Assembly: GCA_037962975.1 (NCBI GenBank)
Contig: CM075675.1
Location: 8,814,001-8,878,000, forward strand
Reading direction: 5' to 3'
Source: Clitoria ternatea
Lineage: Eukaryota > Streptophyta > Magnoliopsida > Fabales > Fabaceae
Length of the DNA: 64,000 nucleotides
The position numbers were made by a program, and so were the translations under genes. The notes under the pieces are model-generated. The model was not told the origin of the DNA, did not search any database, and worked only from the letters and a program-made list of their open reading frames with translations. Shown here piece by piece: positions 11,097 through 24,311 of this stretch; position 1 is the stretch's first letter; every line of letters begins with the position of its first letter.

Positions 11097-14000
11097 CTAA
11101 GTTCTTTTGCTAATTTCAATGAAGTATGAGGTCCATTGCTTTCTAACATTATCTACAAGTATCTTAGAGAAGTATGACCGGTCCTGGAAGTACTGCAAAC
11201 AATGCACAAAATAATTAGAACAAAAGCTATATTTATTACATGAAATTGATAAAATTGTTAGAAAAGTAGTCCAAATGATGAGACTTACATCTGTCCATCC
11301 ATCTACTAAATGTTGTTGGATGATGGTCAGTATGGTATGCATGACGTAATAGCCACACTTGAAAGTACCCTCCTGCCTGTAAGACTACAATGGACATAAA
11401 ATATAGAATAAGTGAATTCGTAACTTAAAAAATATATATTGTAGATTTGAATGAATACGATTGACTTACTTTTGGGTGCACCCACACAACTTTTCTTCCA
11501 CTGGAGTTAACTCCAAGCAGTCGATTGTATCCAACCACCGCCCTACATCAAATAAAACACAAGATAAGTTAGAATCGTATAGGTCCAAAAATGATGTAAT
11601 CGAATTTGTACTTATTTTTTAGGGATTAACTTACCCGTCTACTATACTTTTCAGGTCTTGTAGAACTGGCCGATGCATAGTATCAAAGTACAGAGCAAGA
11701 TAAGCCTGGGGACAGATCACCACAAGCATCCAGTGAGCGCTGCAGTTACTAGTGATAAGTGAGACTTCAAAATGCAAAAATTAATGACAATAATTATGGA
11801 ATAGAATATTACCCTTTATGATAGGGGCCCATGTATACAGCCTTCCCAGACTCAAACATCCAATTCTGGATGTATGCCTCAGTGTCCTGCATGGTGTTTC
11901 CTTGCTTCTGTATGAGAGAGAGCTCTAAGAAACCATAAGTTCCTTGGAAACCCAAGTCCACACAGAGTTTTGTCAGAAACCTAAACAAGTTGAGACATGG
12001 TTAGCGATAAATAACTTGTATAACAAAAAAATTAGACAAAAAACAATATACTTACAGCTCCCACACCTGAATGATAGAGATATTCAGCATCGACGTCCCC
12101 GAAATAATCTCACATATGTCAGAATGTGTAATGTAAAGTGGTACTACACTTGGACGGCCGAACACTAGTGGCTCCTATGGGACCTGAACAGTCTCCTCTC
12201 TTTGCTCATACCCGATGCGCCATAGCATCCAGATGGGATCGTCAGCCGGGTTTGGCCTCTTCAATGCCTGTTCCTATTGAACAATTGACAACCATCACAA
12301 TTTATACCATATTTGACAATATAACAAAATTAGTTAGGGTTTAAGGTTTTTACCTGTCCAGTGGCAACCGTCAGAATTCTGTTTGGCCACATCAGAAAGT
12401 CGCCCACCGCCTGACCGACGGTCTTCACCTCTGGAGTTGCCACTAGCACAGCAGCATCCTCCTCGAGGACGAGCACAACAGAGACCCTGGACATACCATC
12501 AGGTAATGTCTGATGGTGAACCACAAGGCCTAAGTTGTAGACCATGCCAGTGGCAACTGGCTCCTCCGACCCGTCAAGGAACAGGTCACATTAATGGGTG
12601 TTTAGTGGCTCGACCCCATCATCGTCAGGGTCAGCCGCAGCGTATGACCCCTTACTGTTAACCCTCCGTACCTACATATTTACACAGAGAGCAGAAGTTA
12701 TTCAACAATGAAATAAAGTGATTACAAACAATAAAACCGAGGAAATTAAGTAAGGAATCTAACCTGTCGGTTGCTAGCTGGTGCAGTAGTCTCCTGGTGG
12801 TGGCTGAGTGGGGCCTTCATCTCCTCCCTGAATCGGGATATCTTCTAGTGGAGCCTAGATATCTCCTCTTGATACTCATCCTTCACAACAGCCACCTTTT
12901 GCTCCACTAACTTCTCAAAAGAGGGGGCAGGGTCGGGAGCTCCGTAATAGCTGTGGAGGCCTGTGAAATGTGAATAATTAGCCCATAATTGCTTAACAGA
13001 TAACAAAATGAAAGGATGCAGTTATTTCCAACTTAGCTACACCTCGACCAACAGCACGCACTCTTCCTGGGTACTCTGGCCTGCCGATGGCGGTAGTCAA
13101 AATATCTTGCCTACCATAGGCAACGAAAGACCCTTGGGTTGATTGCTTAACCAAGGAATCCTGAAACCAAACAAGTTAGTATTCACTTCCTTCATGTACA
13201 CCAAAAAAAAGACACTGATACAAGGAGAATACTTACTATCCGTGAGGCGACCTCCTGAGCTTGTGAGGAAGTGTCTTCCTCACTCTTCTTGATCCTGGCC
13301 CGCTTCCATTTTTGTGGCGTGTAGGTGAGGAAGAGGGATCCACAATACCAGTATCAGGCTGACTAGTCTGACACTGACTCAGCCTCTCCTGTGCCAGCCG
13401 CTCCTCCAACCTACGGTAACCCCCACGTGACAGTGTGTGGGGGCAGTCATTCAGCTTCCTAATGTCCCGGGCTTTCTTTCTGACCTCCAACAACAAGAAA
13501 GAAAAATATTCAGAGTTAGCCGTTTAAATTATACATAATTTAATCATTTAAAAACCAATGTACCTGAAACTAGACAGAATGCCTATTTGCAACGGAAGCA
13601 TCCCAAGTCGCCTGATCAATGAATGGATATTTCTCTCCAGGGAACTGTCCTTGGTCATCCCCGAATACATACCTACAATTCAGGTACATTTAAACTAAGG
13701 ATTGGTACAATTTGGCAAAGCATTGATTAAGAATTTAAAGTCCAAATATACTTCCCGGTGAGTGTGGATTTGAACGACCTCCATCGCTCAGCCATAATAC
13801 TGAGGATCTTCCTCCTCGCTATGTCATGTGATGGTATGTCAAAAGAATCCTACATGAAAGGAGTTAGTCCATAAAGGAGTCCTTATTATGAATTACATGA
13901 AATAATACACTAAAATAAAACTTAAATGATATCTAAGTTACCAGAACATCACTCCATAGCTGGTTCTTCACCACCTCCTTGATATTTTCCCAGTCAGGGA

Positions 14001-14226
14001 TAATGATGGACACCTTTGACCGAGCCACGACTCCCAAATAACTGCTAAACTTCGCAGCATTTGGTCCTCTAAATCTACCAGTGTTGACATCCATGTCAAC
14101 AGGTAACCTCTCTCCCCGGTGTCACCTAAGTGCAACGTCTGCCATCCGGGTAACACCTCTACTCTTCCAAGTAGAGGAATCAGTAGCCTGTGAGTCAGAC
14201 CTAGATCGTCCATCCTGATCAACCAT
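11097..14226 (-). pseudogene. CACTA-A second gene: Transposase_24-like region plus Ulp1/C48-like cysteine protease
   Basis: Multi-exon minus-strand gene starting at an ATG (14226) that follows an AG acceptor. Early exons give GRFRGPNAAKFSSYLG and IPDWENIKEVVKNQLW; then WRSFKSTLTGKYVFGDDQG and NDCPHTLSRGGYRRLEERLA (13236-13496), typical of plant Transposase_24/TNPA-type proteins. A helical EQKVAVVKDEYQEEISRLH segment follows near 12860. The C-terminus resembles C48 (Ulp1/SENP) proteases: SAHWMLVVICPQ near 11710-11750 gives the His, YFDTMH near 11680 the Asp, and FKCGYYVMHTI near 11350 the Cys; the stop is at 11097. Whether such transposon proteases cut SUMO is not known from this sequence. Several stops show it is decayed. 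Confidence 0.8.
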
Positions 14227-14338
14227 GAGTATCTGTCCAAACAAGGAAACACAACTGTCAAATATTTAATATAACATTTAATACAACAAATAATTAATAT
14301 AACATGTAATTCAATGATTCATTAACATGATTAATACC

Positions 14339-17300
14339 CTATGAAGATGAAATATTTTCCCACAAGCCTTCATGCTGGTCATGACTATTGGCAACTACAT
14401 CATCAATGTCATGTTCCATGATAAATGTTGGAATACGTGTTATGGTTGATGGAATTTCCCCAATATCAATATTGGGGTCTCCAATGTGTCTACCTTGGAT
14501 AACAATTGACCAACGTTTGTCAGCTGGGTCAGCAATATAAAAAACTTGCTTCACCTGCGTTGCCATTATAAATGGTTCGTCCTTATACCCTATCTTGTTG
14601 AGGTCCACATATGTAACTCCTAAATCATCAGTTTTGACACCGTTCTTATTGTCAACCCATTTGCATTTAAACACAGGAATGGTGAAGGGACCGTAATCGA
14701 CTTCCCATATATCTTCAATCACACCAAAGTAGCATGACTCGGCCATCATAGGGTTGTTGTCCGTTGAAGTTGAGAAATACATTGACTGAGCCACAACCAT
14801 CACTCCACTGTTTTGATTTGTATTCTTTTCATCTTGTGTCCTTGTATAAAATGAATAGTTGTTTATGTCATACCCACAAAAGGTAGGGACATTAAAGTTC
14901 AGGCCCTGTGCCAGTCGATGTAATGTCGAGGAAGCAGATGCATCTTTCAGAACGGTCTTTTGGAACCACTGTATGAAACTCTTGTTGTGTTCATTCAACA
15001 ACCACTTTTCAGTCATTTTAAGGTTGGTTTTCTTGACTAGCTCCTTGTGAGTGGCTAGATACGGTTGTACATCGTCCGTGTTGTTTAAAATATACAAGTG
15101 TGCCTGAAGGACATCATCTCATGACATGTTCTTCATTTTTTTCCAATCGTTCCTTTCTCATCCAATCTCCCTTCATGACGAGTCATTGGAATACCAATGC
15201 TTGCAGCATGTGACATGTATTCAGTGTAAAACTCAATTGCTTCCTCTGCAATATATCTTTCCATAATTGAAGCTTCAGGATGACGTTGGTTCTTCATATA
15301 CCCTTTCAATATCTTCATATATCGCTCAATGGGATACATCCACCGTAAGAACACTGGACCACACAAACGGAACTCTCTCACTAAATGGATGATTAGGTGG
15401 ACCATTATGTCAAAAAAAGAGGGCGGGAAATACATTTCAAGTTGACATAATATAAGTGATGCTTCCTGTTCCAACACATCCAATTTGTCAGGCACGATTA
15501 CCTTGAAACATATGACATTGAAAAACATACACAACCTTGTTATGACATTTCTCATATTTTTAGGAAGAATGTCACGAATGGCGATAGGCAGAAACTGTTG
15601 TATCAACATGTGACAATCGTGAGACTTCAACCCAACTAACTTCAAATCTTTCATGGAAACACAAGAGTTGATGTTGGAGCCATAACCAGATGAAACTTTC
15701 ACACTTCATAACGATTCACACAGACTTTGTTTTTCTTTTTTGGACAACGTATGACATGCTGGGGGCAAATATGTTCTTTTGCCCTTTGATTGTGGATGTA
15801 AATCCTAACATATACCCATCAACTCCAAGTCCATACGCGAGTTTAGGCCATCCTTAGTCTTCCCGGGTATGTTTAAGAGTGTACCAACCAAACTGTCGTG
15901 CACATTTTTCTCCACATGCATTATATCAATGCAATGTCTTACATCAAGCTTCCTCCAATATGGCAGGTCAAAAAACACTGACTTTCTCTTCCAGTTGTTT
16001 TGTGTCGGGTGCTGTTTTTCATACTTACCAAAATGCACGTTAACGTCTTTTACCTTTTCATATGTCTGGCGACCAGATAGTGGTGGAGGAGCCATTTCAA
16101 AGTCTTGGGCACCATTAAACGACTTCTTTAACCTCCAAAACAGATGATTCACTTTAAGAAACCTTCGATATCAAAGATAAACATTTTTCCTACCATGGTG
16201 CAACCGCACAGAACTAGTCCCCTCCTTACATACTGGACAAGCTTTATGACCCTTCACGCTATACCCGGATAAGTTACCATACGTTGGAAAGTCATTGATC
16301 GTGCAAAATAGCATGGCACATAATTTGAATAACTACCCAGTAAACCTGTCAAACACATCAACCCCGTCTTCCCACAACCTTTTGAGGTCTTCAACCAATG
16401 GAGTTAAATATACATCAATGTCGTTGCCCGGTTGTCGTGGACCAGAAATCATCATCGATAACATGACATATTTTCGCTTCATGCACAGCCATGGCGGCAA
16501 GTTGTAAACAAACAACAAAACAGGCCACAAACTATGGTTTGTGCTCAGGTTCCCAAACAGGTTCATGTCGTCTGTGGCTAGTGCAAGCCTAACATTTCTT
16601 GGTTCATGGGCAAATTTCAGAAAAATCGTATCCATTTTCTTTCATTGTGATCCATCGGTCGGATGCCTAAGTAGTCCATTAACAACCCTTTCATCAGCAT
16701 GCCATCTCATAAGTTTTGCATCATCTGTATTGGCAAACAGACGTTTTAGTCTTGGAACTATAGGCAGATACCATAACACCTTTGCAGGAGACCCTTTAGT
16801 GCATACCTCATCAGAATCTGCCTCTTTCTTCTTATACCATGACACCCCACACCTAGGACATCAATGCAGCATTTCTAACTCACCCCGGAATAATACACAA
16901 TCATTTGGGCATACATGTATTTTCTCATACTCTAAACCCATAGGACACAACACCTTTTTGGCCTCATAGTTACAATTCGACAAGGTATTTCTAGCTGGGA
17001 GCATTTCTTTCAACAACTTTAGTAAGTCAGTGAAACTTTTATCCGTCCACCCGTTTATGGCCTTCAAATTAAACAATCGCAAAACTGCTGATAACCTCAT
17101 GAAATTGATGCAGCTTGGATACAACGGCTGCTTAGAGTCCTCACACAAAGTTATATATATATGAGCTTTCTTAAAACCTTCCACCCCACATCACGGATCA
17201 TATCCTCGAGTCAGTCATCCATATCGACATCGGTGTCATGCATCGAGCTTCGATTTTTAGTTTGAGAGCTGTTACTTGGCACCACCACATCTTCACCATG

Positions 17301-17518
17301 CCATATCCAATACGTATAACTATATAGAAAACCGACATACAGTAGATGTTCTCGCACCTCTTCCAAGTCTACCCGATGCAGGTTCAAGCATTTAAAACAA
17401 GGGAAAAAATACTTTCCATTCACCTCCACTACATTCCTCGCAACGAATTCTATAAATGATTCAACTCCCCCTCGTACTCTAGACTTAGGCGTGATGTAGT
17501 TATCCAACTCTGATCCAT
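14339..17518 (-). pseudogene. tnp2-like: TNP2-like transposase of CACTA-A, broken by frameshifts
   Basis: Starts MDQSWIT at 17518. A G-run one base shorter than in the CACTA-C homologue (near 17470) shifts the frame after about 16 codons. Reading across frames gives the TA domain (FFPCFKCLNLHRVDLEEVRE), INFMRLSAVLRLFNLKAING (about 17085), a cysteine-rich segment (VLCPMGLEYEKIHVCPNDC), MISGPRQPGNDIDVYLTPL (about 16420), LPYWRKLDVRHCIDIMHVEK (about 15900), LVGLKSHDCHMLIQQFLPIA (about 15600) and FLRWMYPIERYMKILKGYMK (about 15330). The C-terminal VFKCKWVDNKNGVKTDDLGV and VKQVFYIADPADKRWSIVIQ end at 14339. The last 252 codons (14339-15097) are uninterrupted, so decay is modest. In function it is a DDE-type CACTA transposase. 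Confidence 0.9.
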
Positions 17519-19400
17519 TCCAACTGTTTACAAGGTGCTATGATCAACCTCACTTTTCTTCAAAGGTGGTGGTCCTATACCCATTCAAAATGATAATTAT
17601 TTTTATACATCATTCATATATACAGGTTAGGAGTTATTTTAAAGTTTGATAAAATTCCGGCAGCATTTCGCATTAGTCTCTTAGTACACAAAATGAGAGT
17701 GGTCAAATCAAATTCAACCATAACCAAATATGTACTAAGAGAACAACACAAAATGCAAGTTACCGAAAGTTTATCAAATTTTAAAATAACTCCTAACTTG
17801 TACATACTAACAATGACGTATAAAAAATAATTGTTCATCCCAAACTGTCCAAACGAACAATTAAAGATTCAATACAAACGATGACATTAATTAATTTAAT
17901 GACCATTTGTGTCGAATCTCAAACGGGGAACTACGGTTCACTCATATGCACAACAACTTTCATACTAGTTAACTAGTTAACTAGTATGAGCCTACGAGTC
18001 TACAAGATTGAAAATACATACAATAGACAGAAATAACATTATATACGAGTAACCAACAACAACAGCAATAACATTATATAAGTGAAATGTAACTTTTGAT
18101 TACAACTCAACTCAAAAATCTAATAATGAAATATCAAAATTTTAAACTAAACTTCAACAGAACAAAATTATAAATGGAAAATGTTTTCAAGGGAATGGTT
18201 AACAATGATGAAGTGAAAATTTTCCATTTAAAAATATCTAACTTGAACCTAGGAATACGCTATGTTCATATCTAACAATGATGAAGTATGGATTTATGGA
18301 TTATGGATTATGAATTGTGGATCATGGATTATGAGATATGAATTATGGATCATGTTGAGCTTTTCCGTTTACATAATTTGTAGATATTCATACTTTAACC
18401 TTCTTTTTCAGGGAGTTCCGAGCATTAATGGTTAGCTTCTCAAACCAAGTCACTGAGAAAGTGTTGACTATGTAGAATAGTTCCATTGTTCTCACAAGGC
18501 ATCTTGTGATGAATTCCATTTTTGATTGCTTTATAGTAATTTTCTGATTATTGGTTAACTACTATATAACAGTGTAGCTTGTATTATTTCTAAGTAAATT
18601 TTTATTTTTATTTAAAATTTATGACCCACCCGTATAATGGTAGTTAATTATTCATTATGTTAAACCCAGTATTCGGAGTTCCTATTGAGGTTACTATATA
18701 GAGGCAAGATTACAACAAACTTGTCCCTCAAATATTAATCAAATGTATAGATTATTTAATAGTTTTAAGTAGTTATTTCTAGAGTAAGGCTCTATATCTA
18801 TATGTGTTTGATGATTTTCTAATCAGATATCTTGCTGCTCCCTTTTAAAATTTACATCTATCAGGCAATGTCACAGGCAATGAAAACATAATGAGATTGA
18901 AAAAAATGAAAACACATATCTAATCAGATATCTTGTTGCTTTCTTTTTACAATTTTTCATTAATAGATTGAAAAAAATTTAGCACAACAATGAAAATACA
19001 TGAAAATAGAGGCAATGTCACAGGCAATGTCAAATAAGCAGAGACAGAGTTCAGCTTCAACAATGAAAATACAAACTCAGAGACCTATATTCGTTCATGT
19101 TCGACTACACACAAACAGAGAGACAAGCTTTCCAGACAATGGTGATAAAGCATAACAACAAAGCAGGGCTAAAAAGTGAACGAAAGAAGAAGGGCAAGGG
19201 AGCACTTACCAGACAATGGTGAACGAAGAAGAAGAAGGGCACGCGAAAGAAGAAGGAAGTGAACGGAGAAGGCTATGACTAGCAAAGAGGAGGACGAGGA
19301 AGAAGATGACAACCAGCACGAAAGAAGAAGAGAAAGTGAAAAAGGCTGAAAGGCGCAACTTTTGAAGTTTCAGAAACGATGTATATTCACGGTTCCCTTT
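17519..19400 (-). other. CACTA-A 5' leader: noncoding DNA with palindrome and simple repeats
   Basis: Lies upstream of the CACTA-A TNP2 gene and is colinear with 29460-31141 of CACTA-C in reverse orientation. For example, the TTTGGGATGAACAATTATTTTTTATACGTCATTG region and the GAAGAAGAAG-rich 3' part (19200-19350) both recur there. It includes the palindrome at 17960-17989 and a run of ATTATGGATTATGAATTRTGGATCATG-like repeats at 18285-18355. Probably promoter and 5' UTR. No gene. Confidence 0.6.
17960..17989. repeat. 30-bp perfect palindrome
   Basis: The sequence reads the same on both strands: arms begin TCATACTAGTTAACT and the centre is a repeated GTTAACTA unit. The homologous place in CACTA-C (about 30690-30710) has a single GTTAACTAGTATGA without the mirrored copy, so the palindrome was formed or lost after the two copies diverged. 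Confidence 0.9.
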
Positions 19401-19913
19401 GAAACCGTGAATATAATACACATATATTCACGGTTGAACAAACAACTGTGGGTAATTGTTTACTATATCACCACGGTTACGACTCTAACTGTGGATAAAT
19501 ATTAAATCTATAATCACAGTTATAGAAACAACCGTGGACATACAGTACCCAGTGATTAAACCCTAAAACCTGAACTATATATCCACGGTTGGAAATACAA
19601 CCATGATTATAGACATCAATATATATCCACGGTTAACATCATAACCCTGATCATACCCATGAATATATAGTCACGGTTGTGCACACAACCGTGGATATAT
19701 ATTTCAGGTACTATATATCCACGGTTGACTCCTCAACCGTGAATATATATTGAGGGTACGATCACGGTTATGATGTTAACCGTGGATATATAGTTTTCTC
19801 TGATTATATCGTTTACCTTATAATTTCAAAAATGCCACCGCACATGTTTTTATCACTAATCCACTTCAACCCGTGAATATATCCCATTGTTATATCCAAT
19901 TTTTGCACTAGTG
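19375..19913. repeat. CACTA-A right subterminal repeats
   Basis: Repeated TATATCCACGGTTG / CAACCGTGGATATA units in both orientations, ending in the terminal TTTTTGCACTAGTG. The array is highly similar, in reverse orientation, to 28927-29465 of CACTA-C. Confidence 0.85.
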
Positions 19914-19916
19914 TTT

Positions 19917-20117
19917 TATCAAAGGAAAACATGAATGAAAATGTTGAAGAATATGCCTTAAATAATGATGTTGAGGATAATCCTTTCTTAGGAATGTCAC
20001 AATCACAAGGCAATGATCCAATGGTAGAAGATAACATGTATTTAAGAAATGATCATACAGATGGAATATGGATAAATATATTGCATCATGGTACAAGGAA
20101 AAGAAAGAGGATAACCT
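19917..20117 (+). pseudogene. tnp2-like: TNP2-like transposase of CACTA-2, 3' terminal portion
   Basis: Continuation of the 7333-10326 gene after CACTA-A. The peptide NENVEEYALNNDVEDNPFLG, then LRNDHTDGIWINILHHGTRK to a stop at 20117, is the acidic C-terminal tail typical of this TNP2 class; a DDHQEGIWE-like ending is common in the family. Joined across the TTT target site, the SIVL segment at 10310-10323 leads into this tail. Confidence 0.75.
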
Positions 20118-20221
20118 AAATATGTATGACTTTTTCATTCATTATGTTCATGTTTACTATCTCCATTTATTATATTTATGTAAACATAACTCACCATGTA
20201 TATGTATGATTTTACAGATCC

Positions 20222-23200
20222 ATGGCATCTGACACTGAGGATGCAAATAAAGATGCTAGTAAAAACAAGAAAACAGGACGTGGATGTAGCATGTTGAAGA
20301 ACATTATGAAAGCTACAAAAGAAAGACAAAAACTATTGGTAACAACAAATTACTTGCTTTTATTTTTTACACTTGAAATACACTTACTTACTTGTCTTGT
20401 TTGTAGGTTGGATGGAATCTTAAGGGCCAGCCTATAAATCCCAACAAAGCTAGTTTTGTAAATTACATTGGCCATATCACCTGGAATAATGTGCCGATCT
20501 TATATGATAAATGGGAAAATGTACCTGATGAAATCAAGAGAACTATTTGGGATTCTGTGAGGGTAAGCTTATCATGTCTTAGATTTTTGAACACTATCTA
20601 ACCCTTTAACTTCATTTAATATCATTTGTTTCTAGCAAGCCTTTGATGTGGGTGAGGAAAAAATAAAATTTGTACTTTCTAAGGCCGCTCAAGTGGCTAG
20701 ATAATTTAGAACAAAAGTAAAGAAACATGCAGTTCATGAAGATGGTGATCTTAGTTCAAAAATTCCAGAAAAATATTCTAGAATGATAGATGAGGATGTT
20801 TGGAATGATTTTATAACTCATTGTGAAACTGAAGAATTCAAGGTAATAAAAGTTATGTTCCTTTCCATTTACTTTCTTCAAATTCAAGATACCTAGTCTA
20901 ACATGTTTATAAAATTACATTGTGTTTAATTAAAAACTAAGTAAAGAAAATGCTGAAAGAGCGAGGTCAATGCAATATAGGTTCAGAAAAGCCACTAAGG
21001 GATATGTTATTTTGGAACAAGAGATGGTATGTATGACTGATTAGTATTTTGTTAGCAATAACTTTTGTAACCTTAAATTATATGATAGTACATTACAAAT
21101 AATGTTTGTAGTTAGCCGAGTCAAGTTCAGACGGGACTACTTCTATACCTCGTCATTTATTATGGAAAACTGGCCGAGTTAACAAAGATGACATAATTGA
21201 TGATGAGAGTGTTCTGAAAGTATGGGAAGAATGTGTACGTGTCATAATTGACTAGCTATATTTTCGTTAAGTTTTGCATTCTATTTGGATAATTTTCATG
21301 TTAATTACAGGAGAAGCTCTCACAATCGTCTGAATCACAATATAAATCTCATGATGATATTCTGGCTAAAGCCTTAAATGTACCAGAGCACCCTGGCCGT
21401 GTTTGTCAAAGAGATTTATTTGGACATAAAAAGTAAACTCATTATAGCAACTATGAAGTAGAGTAACTAAAGATACAAATGAAGAAACTAACACAGATTG
21501 TTACACATTTTGTAAACACACATCCATCTCATATGCCAGAAATGTGAGACCAGATCCATTTATGTCATCCTTTGGGCAACCTACTAGGATATCAAGTGGA
21601 AAAGGTAGTTGCACACCAATACTAGTTTCGGGCAAACCACCTCCATCGAGTGGTAAGGATAGTTGGACACCAATTTCAATGTCAAAGTTACCTAAGGTAT
21701 ATTAACAAATGTATATATTATTATCTAACTATTGTGTACAAGCATGACCTTAATGTTTATTAATAATTATTCTTACTTGATTTTAGGGTGAACATAAATG
21801 TTTATTACATTTGTCAACTCCATGGCATCAAATGATTGCTAAAGGTAAAGTGTATAATTTGTCGGGGGAGACTCTCCATAATAACACAATGTTGGAAAAT
21901 CATGCAAGAGTGTCAATTGACATAGTGGAAGAAGCTGAATGTCATACTACACTTCCTGTACCTAATAAAAATGATTGTTTAGTAACTCTGACTGATGCAT
22001 TAGGTACTTTTGTGTCTTGGCCTATACATCTTATACAGATACTTAATCAGGTATCCTTTAATTGTTATATTTTACTTTGATAGTTTATTTTGTTTAGTAT
22101 AATTTAGCTAATTCATTATGTTCACATGGAAATTTTAGACACCAACAACATCCAAGAATAAGGGAAAAGACGTAAGCCATGTAGCAAAATCAGTAACTTC
22201 CCCATTAAAACAATTGTCTCCCAGTCCACTAGTTTCTAGCAATAGTGCCAAAGTAGTTCCTTATTGTAAATTTTTAGAGTTTTATGTGAAATCCCATCCA
22301 GAGGGGGTTCAATTTCCTCTTCATATGCCTATTGAAATATTCAATGTTGAATTCAAAGACCAAATTGGCACTGAAAGCATTAAGGAGATTCTTGATCATG
22401 ATTTGTTGAGTGCTACTAGTATTTGTGTTTATATGAGGTATTTAATAATTGTAACAATTATTTTACTATTGTCTTGCTATGTTTTAAAAAAATTACTTTA
22501 GTATTTGTGTTTATATCAGGTTTCTATATGATCAGTACTTGCATGGAAATTCAACAACAAAGTTTTCTTTTCTATCTCCACACATGTTGTCTCAATACAA
22601 CAAAGACCACCCTTTTCAATATATAGCTGATGCTCTTTGTTCATTTTGTGAGCAAGATAAATTGATTATTGCACCATATAATTAATACAGGGTGAGGTCA
22701 TCATCACTTGTTGACAATAACCTTTCTTAATGATTTGTCTTAACTAATATATACTTGTTGGAAAAACATACAGGGGACATTGGGTATTGATTGCCATTAA
22801 CGTGGTGGATGAAATTATGTATTATTTGGATAGTCTTTATGGTAATTTCAATGAATACCCAGAAATGAGAGACTTGTTTAATGCTTGAGTATATTATTTA
22901 TCTAGTGGAAATTTTCATGAGTGTATCTAATGATAGAATTTATTAACATATGTTTTTTGTTCTAATAAATTTTGTTAGAGGTATATGTATTTATCGTGCA
23001 TTTCAAGGAATCCTGATACCTAAATTCAAGACCCAAATGAAATGGTGCAAGGTGGAGGTATATGTTTTCATCTTTTACCTTTTACAGTTTATCAATCCAA
23101 TAAGTGCTTTTAATGGCATAATTTTTTCTATGTGCAGTGCCCTCGTCAAAAGAATAATATAGACTGTGGATATTATGTAATGAGGTTCATGAAAGAGATT

Positions 23201-23447
23201 ATGCAAATGAGACAAACAAAGATTCTAAAGACAGTATGACTCTAACCATGTGTATTATACTCCCATTATAATTTCATTTTCTTGATGTCTATGTGTATGT
23301 GTAATTTCATTTTAATATCCACAACTGCTTAAATGCTTGCACTTGCAGTATTTTGATGAGTATCAGTGTACCACCTACAACATTGAACAATTGGATGAAG
23401 TAAAAGAGGATTGGTCTTCATATGTTTTCAACACATTTTTAAATTAG
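20222..23447 (+). pseudogene. CACTA-2 second gene: Transposase_24-like region, DUF8039-like region and Ulp1/C48-like protease
   Basis: About ten exons with GT-AG boundaries follow the ATG at 20222 (MASDTEDANKDASKNKKTGR). Exon 2 (from 20407) gives GWNLKGQPINPNKASFVNYI; later exons give PRHLLWKTGRVNKDDIID and HDDILAKALNVPEHPGRV, hallmarks of plant Transposase_24 proteins. HLSTPWHQMIAKGKVYNLSG to LGTFVSWP (21800-22050) resembles a domain often seen in these proteins (DUF8039-like, less sure). The C48 protease part has YRGHWVLIAINVVDEIMYYL (His and Asp, about 22770-22835) and KNNIDCGYYVMRFMKEIMQM (Cys, about 23150-23200). In-frame stops after VAR (20702) and after APYN (22682) disable it. In related elements this product is thought to bind subterminal repeats; the protease role is unknown. 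Confidence 0.85.
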
Positions 23448-24311
23448 GTTAATTTCTAAATTTCATAATTTCTTAATTCCTTTGTTCATATTTGCTAATT
23501 TTACCTTATATGTATTAATCTGTTTATGTTTTTGTCAATTAGGAAACAAAGTAACTCATCCTTTGCAGTCAAAGTCCTACATGAACAATGTCAGCAATAG
23601 ATAGTACCACCATGTTTTTTGGGTTTCACATGTTATATGAATCATGCAAACAGTTGATTGTACTCACCTATTTTTTGGATAGCACATGCCGCATGAATCA
23701 TGCTAATAGTAGATATATAGAACTCACACTTAACATGCTATATTTTGGTGTAGGATAATGCTAGATCCATGTGTTAGTCATTGGCATTGCTAACTAATGA
23801 TGGTTGACAATTTACTATGATACAATGTATGTCTTAAGGTAACAATGTTCATTGATCAATTATCATGTGCAGGAATTAAAATTTTTTTTAGACTAGAATA
23901 CACTATAATGACATATGTGGGCTTGATCAAATTTATAAGTGGATGTATTCCTTTTTAGGTATTAATATTATTATATTTCATTTTTGAGAAATAATGATGG
24001 AAATTAGTATATATTTGTATTTAATATAGGTGTCTAAAACTGTAAATATTAGTTGGTGAATTATGTTTTAGGTATCACTTAATGTTACAATGTTTATTGG
24101 TAATTATCATGTGCAAGAATTAGTATGAATTAGTATTGAAGTATGTAATTAATATAGGTACATAAAGCTAAACCCATTTTAAAAAATTGTTGGTTGATGT
24201 TTTAAAATTATTGTATCTATAATTTTAAAACTGTTAGAGTAAAAATTAGTTTATTAATTAATACAGGTTTAGTAAATTAAAAATTAAAAATTAAAAATTA
24301 AAAAAGACAAC
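23448..24311. other. CACTA-2 3' noncoding region
   Basis: AT-rich DNA between the gene stop and the right subterminal repeats. It includes two diverged copies of a segment with GGTATYACTTAATGTTACAATGTTYATTG...CATGTGCARGAATTA (about 23835-23875 and 24070-24122) and a tandem TAAAAATTAAAAATTAAAA run at about 24276-24304. No coding signal. Confidence 0.5.

Larger units (their letters stand above)
10327..19913 (-). mobile_element. CACTA-A: near full-length CACTA transposon, inverted, inside the CACTA-2 TNP2 gene
   Basis: The left end is CACTAGTGGAAAAAATAGAT; the right end (reverse complement) is CACTAGTGCAAAAATTGGAT. The 3-bp TSD TTT lies at 10324-10326 and 19914-19916. TNP2 coding sequence of CACTA-2 continues on both sides. 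The length is 9,587 bp. Dense subterminal repeats of a CACGGTT/AACCGTG motif occupy both ends. Genes run on the minus strand: TNP2 at 17518-14339, then a Transposase_24/C48 gene at 14226-11097, the standard CACTA order. Both contain stops or frameshifts. It belongs to the same family as CACTA-B and CACTA-C. Confidence 0.9.
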
